A stretch of 64,000 nt of DNA. Source: Kingella sp. (in: b-proteobacteria) (lineage in GTDB: Bacteria > Pseudomonadota > Gammaproteobacteria > Burkholderiales > Neisseriaceae). Each line of letters opens with the position of its first letter. The first letter of the stretch is position 1. The stretch spans positions 62,001 through 126,000 of the forward strand of contig NZ_JAUMZV010000001.1 of NCBI RefSeq assembly GCF_030527935.1, read 5' to 3'. The position numbers and the translations under genes were made by a program. The notes under the pieces are model-generated. The model saw only the letters and a list, made by a program, of their open reading frames with translations, did not search any database and had not been told where the DNA came from. Below, one piece after another: positions 17,027-25,366 of this stretch.

Positions 17027-17944
17027 TCAATCTACAAACGAAACCCCCGTCAGCTGCGCCAACTTCACCGCTTCGGCAATCGCCGCCAACGCCTGCGGGC
17101 GCACAAAGTTGCGCCGATACGCCAGCACAATGCGGCGGCTGGGCGCGGGCGATTCAAACGGCACAATGGAAAACAGCAAATGGTCGTTGTCCGTGAGCGC
17201 GGTGGAAGGCAACACGCTGATGCCCAAGCCGCTGGCAACCATGTGGCGAATCGTATTCAGCGAGCTGCCTTGCAGCGTGTTCGCCAAGCCCGCCACGCGC
17301 TGTTTTGCCGCCAATTCGCTGCACGAACCTAACACTTGGTCGCGCATGCAGTTGCCTTCGGTGAGCAGCAACACATTTTCTTCGGTGATGTCTTTGGTGG
17401 AAACCGCGTCCAGCTCTTCAAAGCGATGCCCCTTGGGCACAATCACAAAAAACGGCTCGTCATACAGCGGAATCGTTTCCACGCCTGTTTCCGCGTACGG
17501 CTCGGCGACTACAATCGCATCCACATCGGCGCGTTTGAGCATTTCGGTGAGCGCGGCGGTGTAGTTCTCTTCCAGCATCAGCGGCATTTTGGGCGCAACT
17601 TGGCGCATGGATAAAATCAGCTTGGGCAGCAAATACGGCGCAACGGTAAAAATCAAACCCAGCTTAAAATTGCCTTCCAACTGGCTTTGCTCTTCGTTTG
17701 CCAAATAGCGAATCACTTCCGCTTCATCCAGCACGCGCCGCGCCTGCGTCACAATGCGCGCGCCTGAATTGGTGGCCATCACTTCGTTGCTGCTGCGGTC
17801 AAACAGCGACAAGCCCAGCTCTTCTTCCAGCTTTTTGATGGCGATGGAAAGCGTGGGTTGGCTCACATGGCAACGTTGCGCGGCGCGTCCAAAATGCTTT
17901 TCCTGCGCCACGGCAACAATGTAGCGTAGCTCGGTTAAAGTCAT
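17027..17944 (-). CDS. oxyR: Hydrogen peroxide-sensing regulator OxyR
   Basis: A 305-aa LysR-type regulator. The N-terminal winged helix (HFGRAAQRCHVSQPTLSIAIKKLE) is followed by the effector domain. The redox pair is present at the canonical positions, Cys199 and Cys208 in EGNCMRDQVLGSCSE, so peroxide sensing by a disulfide is expected. The start overlaps the end of minE by four bases (ATGA). Co-transcription of oxyR with minCDE is known in Neisseria gonorrhoeae, and this layout supports it here. Confidence 0.96.
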   Translation of the reverse strand: MTLTELRYIVAVAQEKHFGRAAQRCHVSQPTLSIAIKKLEEELGLSLFDRSSNEVMATNSGARIVTQARRVLDEAEVIRYLANEEQSQLEGNFKLGLIFTVAPYLLPKLILSMRQVAPKMPLMLEENYTAALTEMLKRADVDAIVVAEPYAETGVETIPLYDEPFFVIVPKGHRFEELDAVSTKDITEENVLLLTEGNCMRDQVLGSCSELAAKQRVAGLANTLQGSSLNTIRHMVASGLGISVLPSTALTDNDHLLFSIVPFESPAPSRRIVLAYRRNFVRPQALAAIAEAVKLAQLTGVSFVD

Positions 17945-18243
17945 GCTTTGTCCTTTTGTTTTTCAGGCTGCCCATCTTCGGGCTTGGTTTCGGGCAGCGT
18001 GATGTTTAACGCCAACATTTCCACGCCGTCTTGCTCTTCGCGCGTGATGTTGATGTCGTCCAATTTAATCTTCACATATTTAGACAACACTTCCATCAAT
18101 TCTTTTTGCAGCGTGGGCAAATAATCAGGCGTTCTGGCGGTCTCGCGGTTGGCACGCTCTTGCGTGATGATGATTTGCAAACGGTCGCGCGCCACCGCCG
18201 CGCTTTGCGGTTTTCTGCCAAACAAACGGTCTATCAACGACAT
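17941..18243 (-). CDS. minE: Cell division topological specificity factor MinE
   Basis: A 100-aa protein that drives MinCD oscillation and keeps the division inhibitor away from mid-cell. The anti-MinCD region RLQIIITQERANR and the C-terminal topological domain with LPTLQKELMEVLSKYVKI are clear. It is about 12 residues longer than the usual 87-88; the extra charged tail (PETKPEDGQPEKQKDKA) contains a DUS-encoded QPEK-like stretch. It starts three bases after minD and overlaps oxyR by four. Confidence 0.95.
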   Translation of the reverse strand: MSLIDRLFGRKPQSAAVARDRLQIIITQERANRETARTPDYLPTLQKELMEVLSKYVKIKLDDINITREEQDGVEMLALNITLPETKPEDGQPEKQKDKA

Positions 18244-18246
18244 GGC

Positions 18247-19059
18247 TTATCTCCCAAAAATTTTCTGGAAGAAGCCTTTTTTCTCGGCTTCCAAGAAACG
18301 GATTTCGCGGTTTTCGCCCAGCAAACGCGCCACCACATCTTGATACGCCTGCGCCGCAATCGCATCGTTTTGATGGATAACAGGCTCGCCCGCGTTAGAC
18401 GCTTGCAACACATTTTGCGATTCGGGAATCACGCCAATCAACGGAATGCGCAAAATATCCTGAATATCTTGCACCGACAGCATCTCGCCTTTTTCCACAC
18501 GCTCGGGCGAATAGCGCGTAATCAGCAAATGCTCTTTCACCGCTTCGCCGCGCTCGGCTTTGCGCGATTTGCTTTGCAAAATACCCAAAATGCGGTCGGA
18601 ATCGCGCACGGAAGATACTTCGGGGTTGGTGGTGATAATCGCTTCATCGGCAAAATACAACGCCATCAACGCGCCTGTTTCAATGCCTGCGGGCGAATCG
18701 CACACCACAAATTCAAAGTTCAAATTGGTAACCAATTCTTTCAACACTTTGCCCACGCCTTCTTTGGTGAGCGCGTCTTTATCGCGGGTTTGCGAAGCGG
18801 GCAGAATGAACAGGTTTTCGCAATGCTTGTCTTTAATCAGGGCTTGGATGGCGGTTGCTTCACCTTGAATCACGTTAATCAGGTCGTACACCACGCGGCG
18901 TTCGCAGCCCATAATCAAATCCAGATTGCGCAGACCTACGTCAAAATCAATCACACAGGTTTTGTGTCCTTGCAACGCCAAACCTGTTGCGATGCTGGCG
19001 GATGTGGTGGTTTTGCCCACGCCGCCTTTGCCTGATGTAACCACAATAATTTTTGCCAC
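18247..19059 (-). CDS. minD: Septum site-determining ATPase MinD
   Basis: A 270-aa membrane-binding ATPase. The deviant Walker A motif KGGVGKTTTSA at residue 11, switch II DSPAGIE and the C-terminal amphipathic helix (LEAEKKGFFQKIFGR) for membrane attachment are present. It recruits MinC and is displaced by MinE, the next gene. Unusually, a 325-base gap with a dispersed repeat and DUS separates it from minC upstream. Confidence 0.97.
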   Translation of the reverse strand: MAKIIVVTSGKGGVGKTTTSASIATGLALQGHKTCVIDFDVGLRNLDLIMGCERRVVYDLINVIQGEATAIQALIKDKHCENLFILPASQTRDKDALTKEGVGKVLKELVTNLNFEFVVCDSPAGIETGALMALYFADEAIITTNPEVSSVRDSDRILGILQSKSRKAERGEAVKEHLLITRYSPERVEKGEMLSVQDIQDILRIPLIGVIPESQNVLQASNAGEPVIHQNDAIAAQAYQDVVARLLGENREIRFLEAEKKGFFQKIFGR

Positions 19060-19164
19060 TTGAATACTCTCTTTCAGATTAAATGGTGAATGGGAAAAGG
19101 ATAGGCAGCCTGAAAAGGGGGGCTTTTAGGCAGCCTGAAAAACAATTTCTGATGGTGTTCTAAA

Positions 19165-19262
19165 AAAGTATGTTGCACAGGGGTGGCTGTTTAATCCACC
19201 TACCACCCTCCATCCTAACCTTCCCCGCTAGCGGGGGAAGGAACAGATTGCAGAGTTTTTAA
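19165..19262. repeat. Dispersed hairpin repeat, second copy (between minC and minD)
   Basis: This segment matches the reverse complement of the repeat at 600-705, with internal deletions. GGGGTGGCTGTTT and the hairpin arm TTCCCCGCTAGCGGGGGAAG are shared. It lies within 19060-19384, which holds no gene but has two DUS near minD and an inverted DUS pair near minC. It is an insertion inside an operon that is compact in other bacteria. Confidence 0.7.
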
Positions 19263-19384
19263 TCAATACTGTTTGCCTTAACAATAATTAAGTCAGCATC
19301 CTTATTTAGGATACCACCCAATTTTTCAATTTAAGGCAGCCTGAAAACTATCGCCCATCCCACTTTCAGGCTGCTTGTGTATTT

Positions 19385-20308
19385 TTAATTCGCGTTAATC
19401 GCCAAAATCGCTAAACGCTCATCGTCTTGCAATTCGATCTGCACCGCCTTTTTGTGCAAAGACGGTGGCAAATCCTGTTCAAACACGCGGTAAATCCCCG
19501 CGATGGACACCAATTCCGCCTGCATGGATTGCAAGAAAATCCGCGCCGTTGTATCGCCCGATTCGCCCGCCAGCGCACGCCCGCGCATCGGCGCGTACAC
19601 ATGGATATTGCCATCGGCGATAATCTCCGCGCCTTCGCTTACCATACCCAGCACCACCAAATCCGCCTGCTCGGCATACACCTGCTGCCCCGTGCGCACG
19701 GGCGATGTAACGACTACGGTTTTACGCGCGGTTTGTATGGTTTCAGGCTGCCTTGGGCTGGCTTCTGCGGCTGGTGGTTCGGATGGTTCGGCAGCGGGTT
19801 CTGTCGTGTGTTCGCTGTGTTCTGCGATGGGTTCGGCTTGGTCAGCATGGTCTGCGTTTTCAGGCTGCTGATTATTTTCAGGCTGCCTTGGGTCTGTCGT
19901 TTCGTTTTCCGATTGTTCCGCCGCCGCATCATCAGCCTTGTTTACCTGATTGGCAGCCGCATCAGCAAGCGCGTCCGCATCCTTTTCAGGCTGCCGATGG
20001 GTTTTCTTGCCGCTATCCAGCCACAGCAAACCCGCTGCCTTTGCCGCTTCCGACCAATCTTTCTTGCCATGCTTCAACGCCACCACGCGCATATCACGCG
20101 CCGCAAACGCCGCCACCAACGCCGCAAAATCCAGCTCATCCGCCCGATTTATCCGCGTGGCATCCAAAATAAACGGCATATTGGCAAACTTGGCATACTG
20201 CGCGGCTTTTTCGTCCAGCAGCGCGGTCATCGCCGCCAAATCTGCCGTAAACAAACGCAGCGTCAAGGCTTCCAAGCGAGCGGATTTCAAATCAAAGGCT
20301 GATTTCAT
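19385..20308 (-). CDS. minC: Septum site-determining protein MinC with an enlarged linker
   Basis: A 307-aa FtsZ inhibitor, well above the usual 220-240. The start MKSAFDLKSARLEALT was chosen over an upstream TTG. The N-terminal FtsZ-binding domain covers about residues 1-100, and the C-terminal beta-helix that binds MinD starts near 197 (VVVTSPVRTGQQVYA) with the DGNIHVYAPMRGRALAG block. The linker of about 95 residues is acidic and Ala/Glu/Pro-rich. It contains RQPEK, RQPEN, QQPEN and RQPET, each encoded by a DUS. The gene therefore carries four uptake sequences in a region free of structural constraint. Confidence 0.95.
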   Translation of the reverse strand: MKSAFDLKSARLEALTLRLFTADLAAMTALLDEKAAQYAKFANMPFILDATRINRADELDFAALVAAFAARDMRVVALKHGKKDWSEAAKAAGLLWLDSGKKTHRQPEKDADALADAAANQVNKADDAAAEQSENETTDPRQPENNQQPENADHADQAEPIAEHSEHTTEPAAEPSEPPAAEASPRQPETIQTARKTVVVTSPVRTGQQVYAEQADLVVLGMVSEGAEIIADGNIHVYAPMRGRALAGESGDTTARIFLQSMQAELVSIAGIYRVFEQDLPPSLHKKAVQIELQDDERLAILAINAN

Positions 20309-20482
20309 GGTTTTGATTGTTTTATTCAATTAAGTTCGCAAGTTTACCGCGTTAGACAATATTACACAACCAATAGACAGCCTGAAACACCATCACCCAA
20401 ATCAAAACCGATTGAATTTTAAAAACAATGCCTTTACAATGCCGCTTCCTTTTTTAACCACTTTTAACGAGAAGATAAGATA

Positions 20483-21625
20483 ATGAAAAAAACCCTGTTA
20501 AGCACCGTGCTATTGTTCGCCTTGGCAGCCTGCGGCGGCGAAAACAACAACGCCCCAGCGCAAAACACCAACGCATCGGGCGCAGCCCCAACAGCCAGCG
20601 CAGGAGAAACCAACGCGCTTAATATCTACAACTGGTCAAACTATGTGGACGAATCCACCGTTGAAGATTTCAAAAAAGCCAACAACCTAGATTTAACCTA
20701 CGACCTATACGAAAACAACGAAACCCTTGAAGCCAAAATGCTCACAGGCAAATCTGGCTACGATTTAGGCGTGCCCGGTATCGCATTCTTGCCCCGCCAA
20801 ATCAAAGCGGGTGCTTATCAGAAAATTGACAAATCGCTTATCCCCAACTACAAAAACATTGACCCTGCCTTGCTGAAACTCTTGGAGCAAGCCGACCCTG
20901 GTAACGAATACGCCGTTCCCTATTTTTCAGGCGTAAACACCTTGGCGATTACCGCCAAAGGCAAAGAATTGCTCGGCGGCAAATTGCCCGAAAACGGCTG
21001 GGATTTGATGTTTAAACCCGAATACACGCATAAACTCAAATCTTGCGGCATCGCGCTGTGGGACACACCCAGCGAAATGTTCCCCATCGTGTTGAATTAT
21101 TTGGGCAAAGACCCCAAAGGCACCAACCCCGCCGATATTGAAGCCGCAGCCGCCGTGTTGCAAGCCATTCGCCCCGATGTGAAACGGTTTAGCGCATCGT
21201 ATATTGACGAATTAGCGCGCGGCGATATTTGCTTGGTGGCTGGCAACGGTGGCGATTTGAACCTTGCCAAAGCCCGCAGCGAAGAAGTGAAAAACAACGT
21301 GGGCATTGAAGTGCTCACCCCAAAAGGCATGGGCTTTTGGGTGGAATCTTGGGTCATCCCCAAAGATGCGAAAAACGTTGTCAACGCGCATAAATACATC
21401 AACTACACGCTAGACCCCGAAGTGGCGGCGAAAAACGGACACGCGGTAACCTTTGCCCCCGCCAGCTTGCCTGCGCGTGAAAAAATGGACAAAAAATTGG
21501 TGGAAACCCGCTCCATTTTCCCCACCGCGCAAGATATGGCTGATGGTTTTGTGATGCCGCAAATGTCGGACGAAGCGAAAAAACAAACCACCGCGCTGTG
21601 GCAAAAATTGAAAATGAGCAAATAA
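20483..21625 (+). CDS. Polyamine ABC transporter substrate-binding lipoprotein (PotD/PotF type)
   Basis: A 380-aa secreted lipoprotein. The signal peptide MKKTLLSTVLLFALAAC ends in a lipobox with Cys17. It is followed by a low-complexity Asn/Ala/Pro spacer. The mature part starts with ALNIYNWSNYVDESTVEDF, the hallmark of spermidine/putrescine binding proteins, and contains SYIDELARGDICLV and GFWVESWVIPKDAKN. No PotABC genes are adjacent, so the transporter must be encoded elsewhere. Neisseria species carry several such solitary potD/potF paralogues. GAGAAGATAAG lies just upstream as a ribosome binding site. Confidence 0.92.
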   Translation: MKKTLLSTVLLFALAACGGENNNAPAQNTNASGAAPTASAGETNALNIYNWSNYVDESTVEDFKKANNLDLTYDLYENNETLEAKMLTGKSGYDLGVPGIAFLPRQIKAGAYQKIDKSLIPNYKNIDPALLKLLEQADPGNEYAVPYFSGVNTLAITAKGKELLGGKLPENGWDLMFKPEYTHKLKSCGIALWDTPSEMFPIVLNYLGKDPKGTNPADIEAAAAVLQAIRPDVKRFSASYIDELARGDICLVAGNGGDLNLAKARSEEVKNNVGIEVLTPKGMGFWVESWVIPKDAKNVVNAHKYINYTLDPEVAAKNGHAVTFAPASLPAREKMDKKLVETRSIFPTAQDMADGFVMPQMSDEAKKQTTALWQKLKMSK

Positions 21626-21753
21626 CGTTGTTCTATCTTGGCAACTGTATAGGCAGCCTGAAAACGGGAATATGGGTTTTCAGGCTGCCTAATATGTGTT
21701 TACGGCAGCCTGAAAACCTATCTTCATTTACTCTTAACCTTGTAAACAAAAAT

Positions 21754-22290
21754 ATGAACACATCCATCTCTACCCAACCGCCCCGCCGCAATTTGCTTGC
21801 TGCGTTGATTTTCGCAAGCCGTTGGCTGCAACTGCCTATTTATTTGGGCTTGATTGTGGTGCAGGCGATTTATTCGTATAAATTTATCAAGCTGCTTTGG
21901 GGCTTAATCACCCATCTAAACACCATGGACGAATCCACCATGATGCTGGCGGTGTTGAATTTGATTGATGTGGTGATGATTGCCAATTTGCTGGTGATGG
22001 TGCTGATTGGCGGCTACGAGACGTTCGTGTCGCGCTTGAATGTGGACGACCACCCCGACCAGCCTGAATGGCTGAACCATGTGAATGCTTCGGTGTTGAA
22101 AGTGAAGCTGTCGATGGCGATTATCAGCATTTCGTCGATTCATTTGCTGCAAACATTTATCAACGCGGGGCGGCTGTCTGAAAATCAGATGATGTGGCAG
22201 TTGCTGCTGCATTTGGCGTTTTTGCTGTCGGCGATTGCGATGGCGTGGACGGATAAAATTGTGTATGGTACGTCGCATCAGGCGCATTGA
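21754..22290 (+). CDS. YqhA-family (UPF0114) inner-membrane protein
   Basis: A 178-aa membrane protein of a conserved, functionally uncharacterised family. The start MNTSISTQPPRRN follows AACAAAAAT, with no strong Shine-Dalgarno sequence; the open frame upstream consists of DUS and intergenic sequence. Four membrane segments are visible, near residues 25-45, 60-80, 110-130 and 145-165. The family blocks YLGLIVVQAIYSYKF and DVVMIANLLVMVLIGGYETFVS are present. It is a single gene downstream of the polyamine-binding lipoprotein, with its own DUS-rich leader. Confidence 0.88.
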   Translation: MNTSISTQPPRRNLLAALIFASRWLQLPIYLGLIVVQAIYSYKFIKLLWGLITHLNTMDESTMMLAVLNLIDVVMIANLLVMVLIGGYETFVSRLNVDDHPDQPEWLNHVNASVLKVKLSMAIISISSIHLLQTFINAGRLSENQMMWQLLLHLAFLLSAIAMAWTDKIVYGTSHQAH

Positions 22291-22302
22291 TTGGGGTGTG
22301 TA

Positions 22303-22470
22303 TAGGCAGCCTGAAACCTTTGCAAAACTCTAACAGCAGCCTGAAACACAAGAAATGCCGTCATTCCCGCGTAGGCGGGAATCTTGTTTGATATTCAGAA
22401 ATAATTGTAAAAACAAACCGTTGTTTAAGTTTAACCAAGATTCCCACCTACGCGGGAATGACGGAGAATT
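22303..22470. repeat. NIME-like cassette with paired dRS3-type repeats, copy 2
   Basis: Palindromes at 22363-22382 and 22440-22459 (ATTCCC-N8-GGGAAT) flank an AT-rich core of about 57 bases. The preceding DUS, CCTTTGCAAAAC block and partial DUS match the copy at 2766-2933 almost base for base. There is no gene in 22291-22678. Confidence 0.85.
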
Positions 22471-22624
22471 TACTGTTTCTTGTTTTATTTTAGGCTTTAC
22501 AAAGGTTTCAGGCTGCCTTTTATGATGGCTGAATGGGACTGCGGATGGTTGGGTTGCGGTGGGGTGCAGGGGCTTGCCCCTGCTCGTGGTAGGCGGCGAA
22601 ACGCCTGCTCTGGGAAAAATAGAT

Positions 22625-22667
22625 AAAGGCAGCCTGAAAGTGGAAACGATACTTTCAGGCTGCCTTT
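22625..22667. terminator. DUS-pair hairpin at the 3' end of the flavoprotein gene
   Basis: The 17-base arms 22625-22641 and 22651-22667 are exactly complementary and contain AGGCAGCCTGAA in opposite orientations. They lie a few bases beyond the stop codon of the minus-strand oxidoreductase gene. A second copy of the motif pair is absent on the other side. Confidence 0.8.
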
Positions 22668-22678
22668 TATGCTTGGCA

Positions 22679-23899
22679 CTAGGCGATTTGCGCATCGCGC
22701 ACATAGGGGTTGCTGCTGTCCCATGCGTAGCCTGCGAGCACGGCGCAGAGCATTTCGCGCGATTCGGGGCTGTGCGATGGGTTGAACACCCAGTCTTGCA
22801 GCGAGCCGTTGTACCAGTTGTCTATGCTGGTTTTGAATACTTGTGCGCCGTAGGCTTGGCGGCTGGCGTAGTCGCTTTGCCAATCTACTTTTTCGCCGTC
22901 AAATTGGCGGGTGAGCGCTTCTACGGCGAGTTTGGCGGAATACATCGCGCTGCTGATGCCTGATGAGAACACGGGATCTAGAAAGCCTGCTGCGTTGCCG
23001 ATCAGGGCGAAGCCGTTGCCGTGGTTGTCTTTTACGCCTGCGGAATAGGATGGGATGTAGTGATAGGGGAAGCCGTTGTCCCAGTTGGCTTGGGGCATGA
23101 TTTTTTGAAACAAGGGGACTTCGCTGAAATATTTTTTCAGCAATTCGGATGCGCCCAGCAGTTTGCCTGCTTCGTCTTCGGCGCGTTTGAAGTATTGGGC
23201 TTGCCCCACTAGCCCTACGGAGCTGCGTTGGTTGTCTAGTGGAATCAACCACATCCATATATCGCGGTGTTGGGGGTGGACGGCGATAAGGTTTTTGTTG
23301 CGGTCAAATTTGGGGTGGGTTATGCAGTCGTTGATTTGGGTGTGATAGACGTTGTGTTGGGTGATGCCTTGGGTGATTTCCCAGCCGAGCAGGCGGGGCA
23401 CGGCGCGGAAGTAGCCACTGGCATCAAACACGAAGCGGGCGTGCAGGTCGTATTGGATGCCGCTGTTTTGTTGGATTTTGAGTTGGATGGGCTCGGTGCT
23501 GTTGTTCATGCTGATGACGGCTTCGCCGAAGTGAACGTCTGCGCCGTGTTGCTGGGCTTGCAGGATAAGGATGTGGTCAAAACGGGCGCGGTCCACTTGC
23601 AGGGCGAAGTTTTTGCCTTTGCCGTGTTTGTGGCGAAAATCAAAGGCGGTGTAGTGGTTTTGATAGGTGAAGGCGATGCCGTTTTTGAGCTGGAAGGGTT
23701 CGTTTTCTATGACGTGCAGCACGCCTGCTTCTTCCAACACGTCCATGCCCAGCGGCAATAGGCTTTCGCCGACCACATAGCGGGGGAAGTGTTGTTTTTC
23801 TATGACGCAGACGCTGAATCCTTGTTGCCGCAGCAATAAGGCGGCGATTGAGCCTGCCGGCCCTGCGCCGATGATGACGACATCGTATTGTTTTGCCAT
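22679..23899 (-). CDS. FAD-dependent oxidoreductase (tryptophan halogenase/geranylgeranyl reductase-like)
   Basis: A 406-aa flavoprotein. The N-terminal dinucleotide-binding motif VVIIGAGPAGSIAALLLRQ, the VVGESLLPLG segment and the GNAAGFLDPVFSSG motif place it in the superfamily of flavin-dependent halogenases and lipid-chain reductases. The WxWxIP block of true tryptophan halogenases appears only as IWMWLIPLD, and the catalytic Lys cannot be judged by eye. Similar proteins occur in aryl polyene clusters, but no such genes are adjacent. Substrate unknown. An inverted DUS pair ends the gene. Confidence 0.82.
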   Translation of the reverse strand: MAKQYDVVIIGAGPAGSIAALLLRQQGFSVCVIEKQHFPRYVVGESLLPLGMDVLEEAGVLHVIENEPFQLKNGIAFTYQNHYTAFDFRHKHGKGKNFALQVDRARFDHILILQAQQHGADVHFGEAVISMNNSTEPIQLKIQQNSGIQYDLHARFVFDASGYFRAVPRLLGWEITQGITQHNVYHTQINDCITHPKFDRNKNLIAVHPQHRDIWMWLIPLDNQRSSVGLVGQAQYFKRAEDEAGKLLGASELLKKYFSEVPLFQKIMPQANWDNGFPYHYIPSYSAGVKDNHGNGFALIGNAAGFLDPVFSSGISSAMYSAKLAVEALTRQFDGEKVDWQSDYASRQAYGAQVFKTSIDNWYNGSLQDWVFNPSHSPESREMLCAVLAGYAWDSSNPYVRDAQIA

Positions 23900-24044
23900 G
23901 ATTTCGTTGCCTTTTTTGGGGCGATTTTAGGGATTGGGGGGATTAACGAATTTTAGCATTGATTAACGTTTTCAGGCTGCCTATTGGGCTGCGGCTGTGG
24001 GGGATTGAGTGATGGGCGCAACAGTAGGCAGCCTGAAAATAACA

Positions 24045-24123
24045 CGAGTAGAGTGTGTGGCTTTGCCACTCACCATTTAAGCCATGCTAAACGGTGCGCG
24101 AGCAAGCTCACACACTCTACTCG
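24045..24123. repeat. Palindromic dispersed repeat with 15-base perfect ends, copy A
   Basis: CGAGTAGAGTGTGTG (24045-24059) is exactly complementary to the sequence at 24109-24123. Inside lie further imperfect hairpins (GTGGCTTTGCCAC and GGTGCGCGAGCAAGCTC). Related copies are at 38499-38560 (left half) and 59400-59475. The surrounding gap 23900-24231 contains only this repeat and several DUS; it carries no gene. Confidence 0.8.
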
Positions 24124-24231
24124 CTGATTACTTGATTTGTTTCACTATAAAGCGCAGGGTTGGGGCTTCGCTTGTTTTCAGGCTGCCTTGGGTTGTTGGT
24201 GTGTTTATAGCTAATGTGGTTTTCAGGCTGC

Positions 24232-25014
24232 CTACACCCTATCCTGCGCGCGGCGTTGAAACACCCATTCGTGGTCGTTGGAAGCGGCGGCGTGGTATTG
24301 GTAGCCGTCTAGGTCAAAATTTTTGAGCTGTTCGGAGTTTTCAATGGCGTTTTGCGCGGCGTAGCGCACCATTAAGCCGCGTGCGCGTTTGGCGTAGAAG
24401 CTGATAATTTTGTATTTGCCGTCTTTTTCGTCTTGAAAAATGGGGGTGATGATGCGGGCGTTGAGTTTTTTGGGGTGGATGGCTTTGAAGTATTCTTGCG
24501 ATGCTAGGTTGATGACGATGTTGTCTTCGGCGCATTGCAGCGTGTTGTTGAGCCGCTCGGTGATGATGTCGCCCCAAAATTCGTAGAGATTTTTGCCGCG
24601 TGGGTTGGCTAGGGCGGTGCCCATTTCTAGGCGATAGGGTTGCATTAAATCCAGCGGGCGCAGGATGCCGTATAGCCCCGATAGGATGCGCACGTGGTTG
24701 TGGATGTAGCTGATGTGTTCTTCGGCTAGGCTGCGCGGGGCAATGCCGTCATACACGTCGCCGTTGAACAGATACAGCGCGAGTTTGGCGTTGTCGGGGG
24801 TGAAAGGGGGTTGCCAGTTTTGGTTGCGCTCGGCGTTGAGCAGGGCGATTTTGTCGGAAACGTGCATCAGCGTGGCAATTTCTTGCGGGGCGAGTTGGCG
24901 CAGGGTGTGCATCAGTTCTTGGGCGTGGTTGAGCAGCGGCGGGGTGGAATAGAATTTAGGGGTGAACTCGTGGCTTTCGTTGAGATTTTTGGCGGGGGAA
25001 AGCAGGAAGTACAT
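24232..25014 (-). CDS. yaaA: Peroxide stress protein YaaA
   Basis: A 260-aa cytosolic protein of the UPF0246 family, which limits free iron and DNA damage during peroxide stress in E. coli. The N-terminus MYFLLSPAKNLNE, the LYLFNGDVYDG block, LSGLYGILRPLDLMQPYRLEMGT (split here as LSGLYGILRPLD and QPYRLEMGT) and the C-terminal KRARGLMVRY are diagnostic. Length matches the family. It is a single minus-strand gene bounded by repeat-filled gaps. Confidence 0.95.
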   Translation of the reverse strand: MYFLLSPAKNLNESHEFTPKFYSTPPLLNHAQELMHTLRQLAPQEIATLMHVSDKIALLNAERNQNWQPPFTPDNAKLALYLFNGDVYDGIAPRSLAEEHISYIHNHVRILSGLYGILRPLDLMQPYRLEMGTALANPRGKNLYEFWGDIITERLNNTLQCAEDNIVINLASQEYFKAIHPKKLNARIITPIFQDEKDGKYKIISFYAKRARGLMVRYAAQNAIENSEQLKNFDLDGYQYHAAASNDHEWVFQRRAQDRV

Positions 25015-25080
25015 GGTGTTCCTTTCGGGATTTGTGGGTTATTGTTTGATGGGCGTTTCAGGCTGCCTTACTTGGTGTGA

Positions 25081-25353
25081 TAGGCAGCCTGAAATCTTTG
25101 TAAAACCTAAAATAAAACAAAAATGGTCAATTCTCCGTCATTCCCGCGTAGGCGGGAATCTTGGTTGAACTCACACAATATATTGTTTTTACATACATTT
25201 CCGAATATCAGACAAGATTCCCGCCTACGCGGGAATGACGGCATTTCTTATTTTTCAGGCTGCTGCTAGGGTTTGCACAGGTTTCAGTCTGAAATCTTTA
25301 TAAAACCTGTAATCAATGGAGCATTGGCGACAAGCCGCCACCATTCCATTTTT
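25081..25353. repeat. NIME-like cassette, copy 3, with a short GGAGC-type hairpin
   Basis: dRS3-type palindromes lie at 25140-25159 and 25217-25236. The core and flanks match copies 1 and 2 in reverse orientation. It is followed at 25313-25353 by ATGGAGCATTGGCG...CCATTCCAT, a shortened relative of the repeat at 16766-16852. The gap 25015-25366 has no gene. Confidence 0.8.
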
Positions 25354-25366
25354 GGTTTCAGGCTGC

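Noticed and set aside
18031..19035. 334-codon plus-strand frame opposite minD and minE
   Set aside because: It is the antisense shadow of two well-identified genes and has no recognisable motif.
19427..20302. 291-codon plus-strand frame opposite minC
   Set aside because: Antisense shadow; its residues mirror the biased codons of minC and the DUS.
24084..24326. 80-codon plus-strand frame across a repeat
   Set aside because: It is composed of a palindromic repeat, DUS and the antisense of yaaA.
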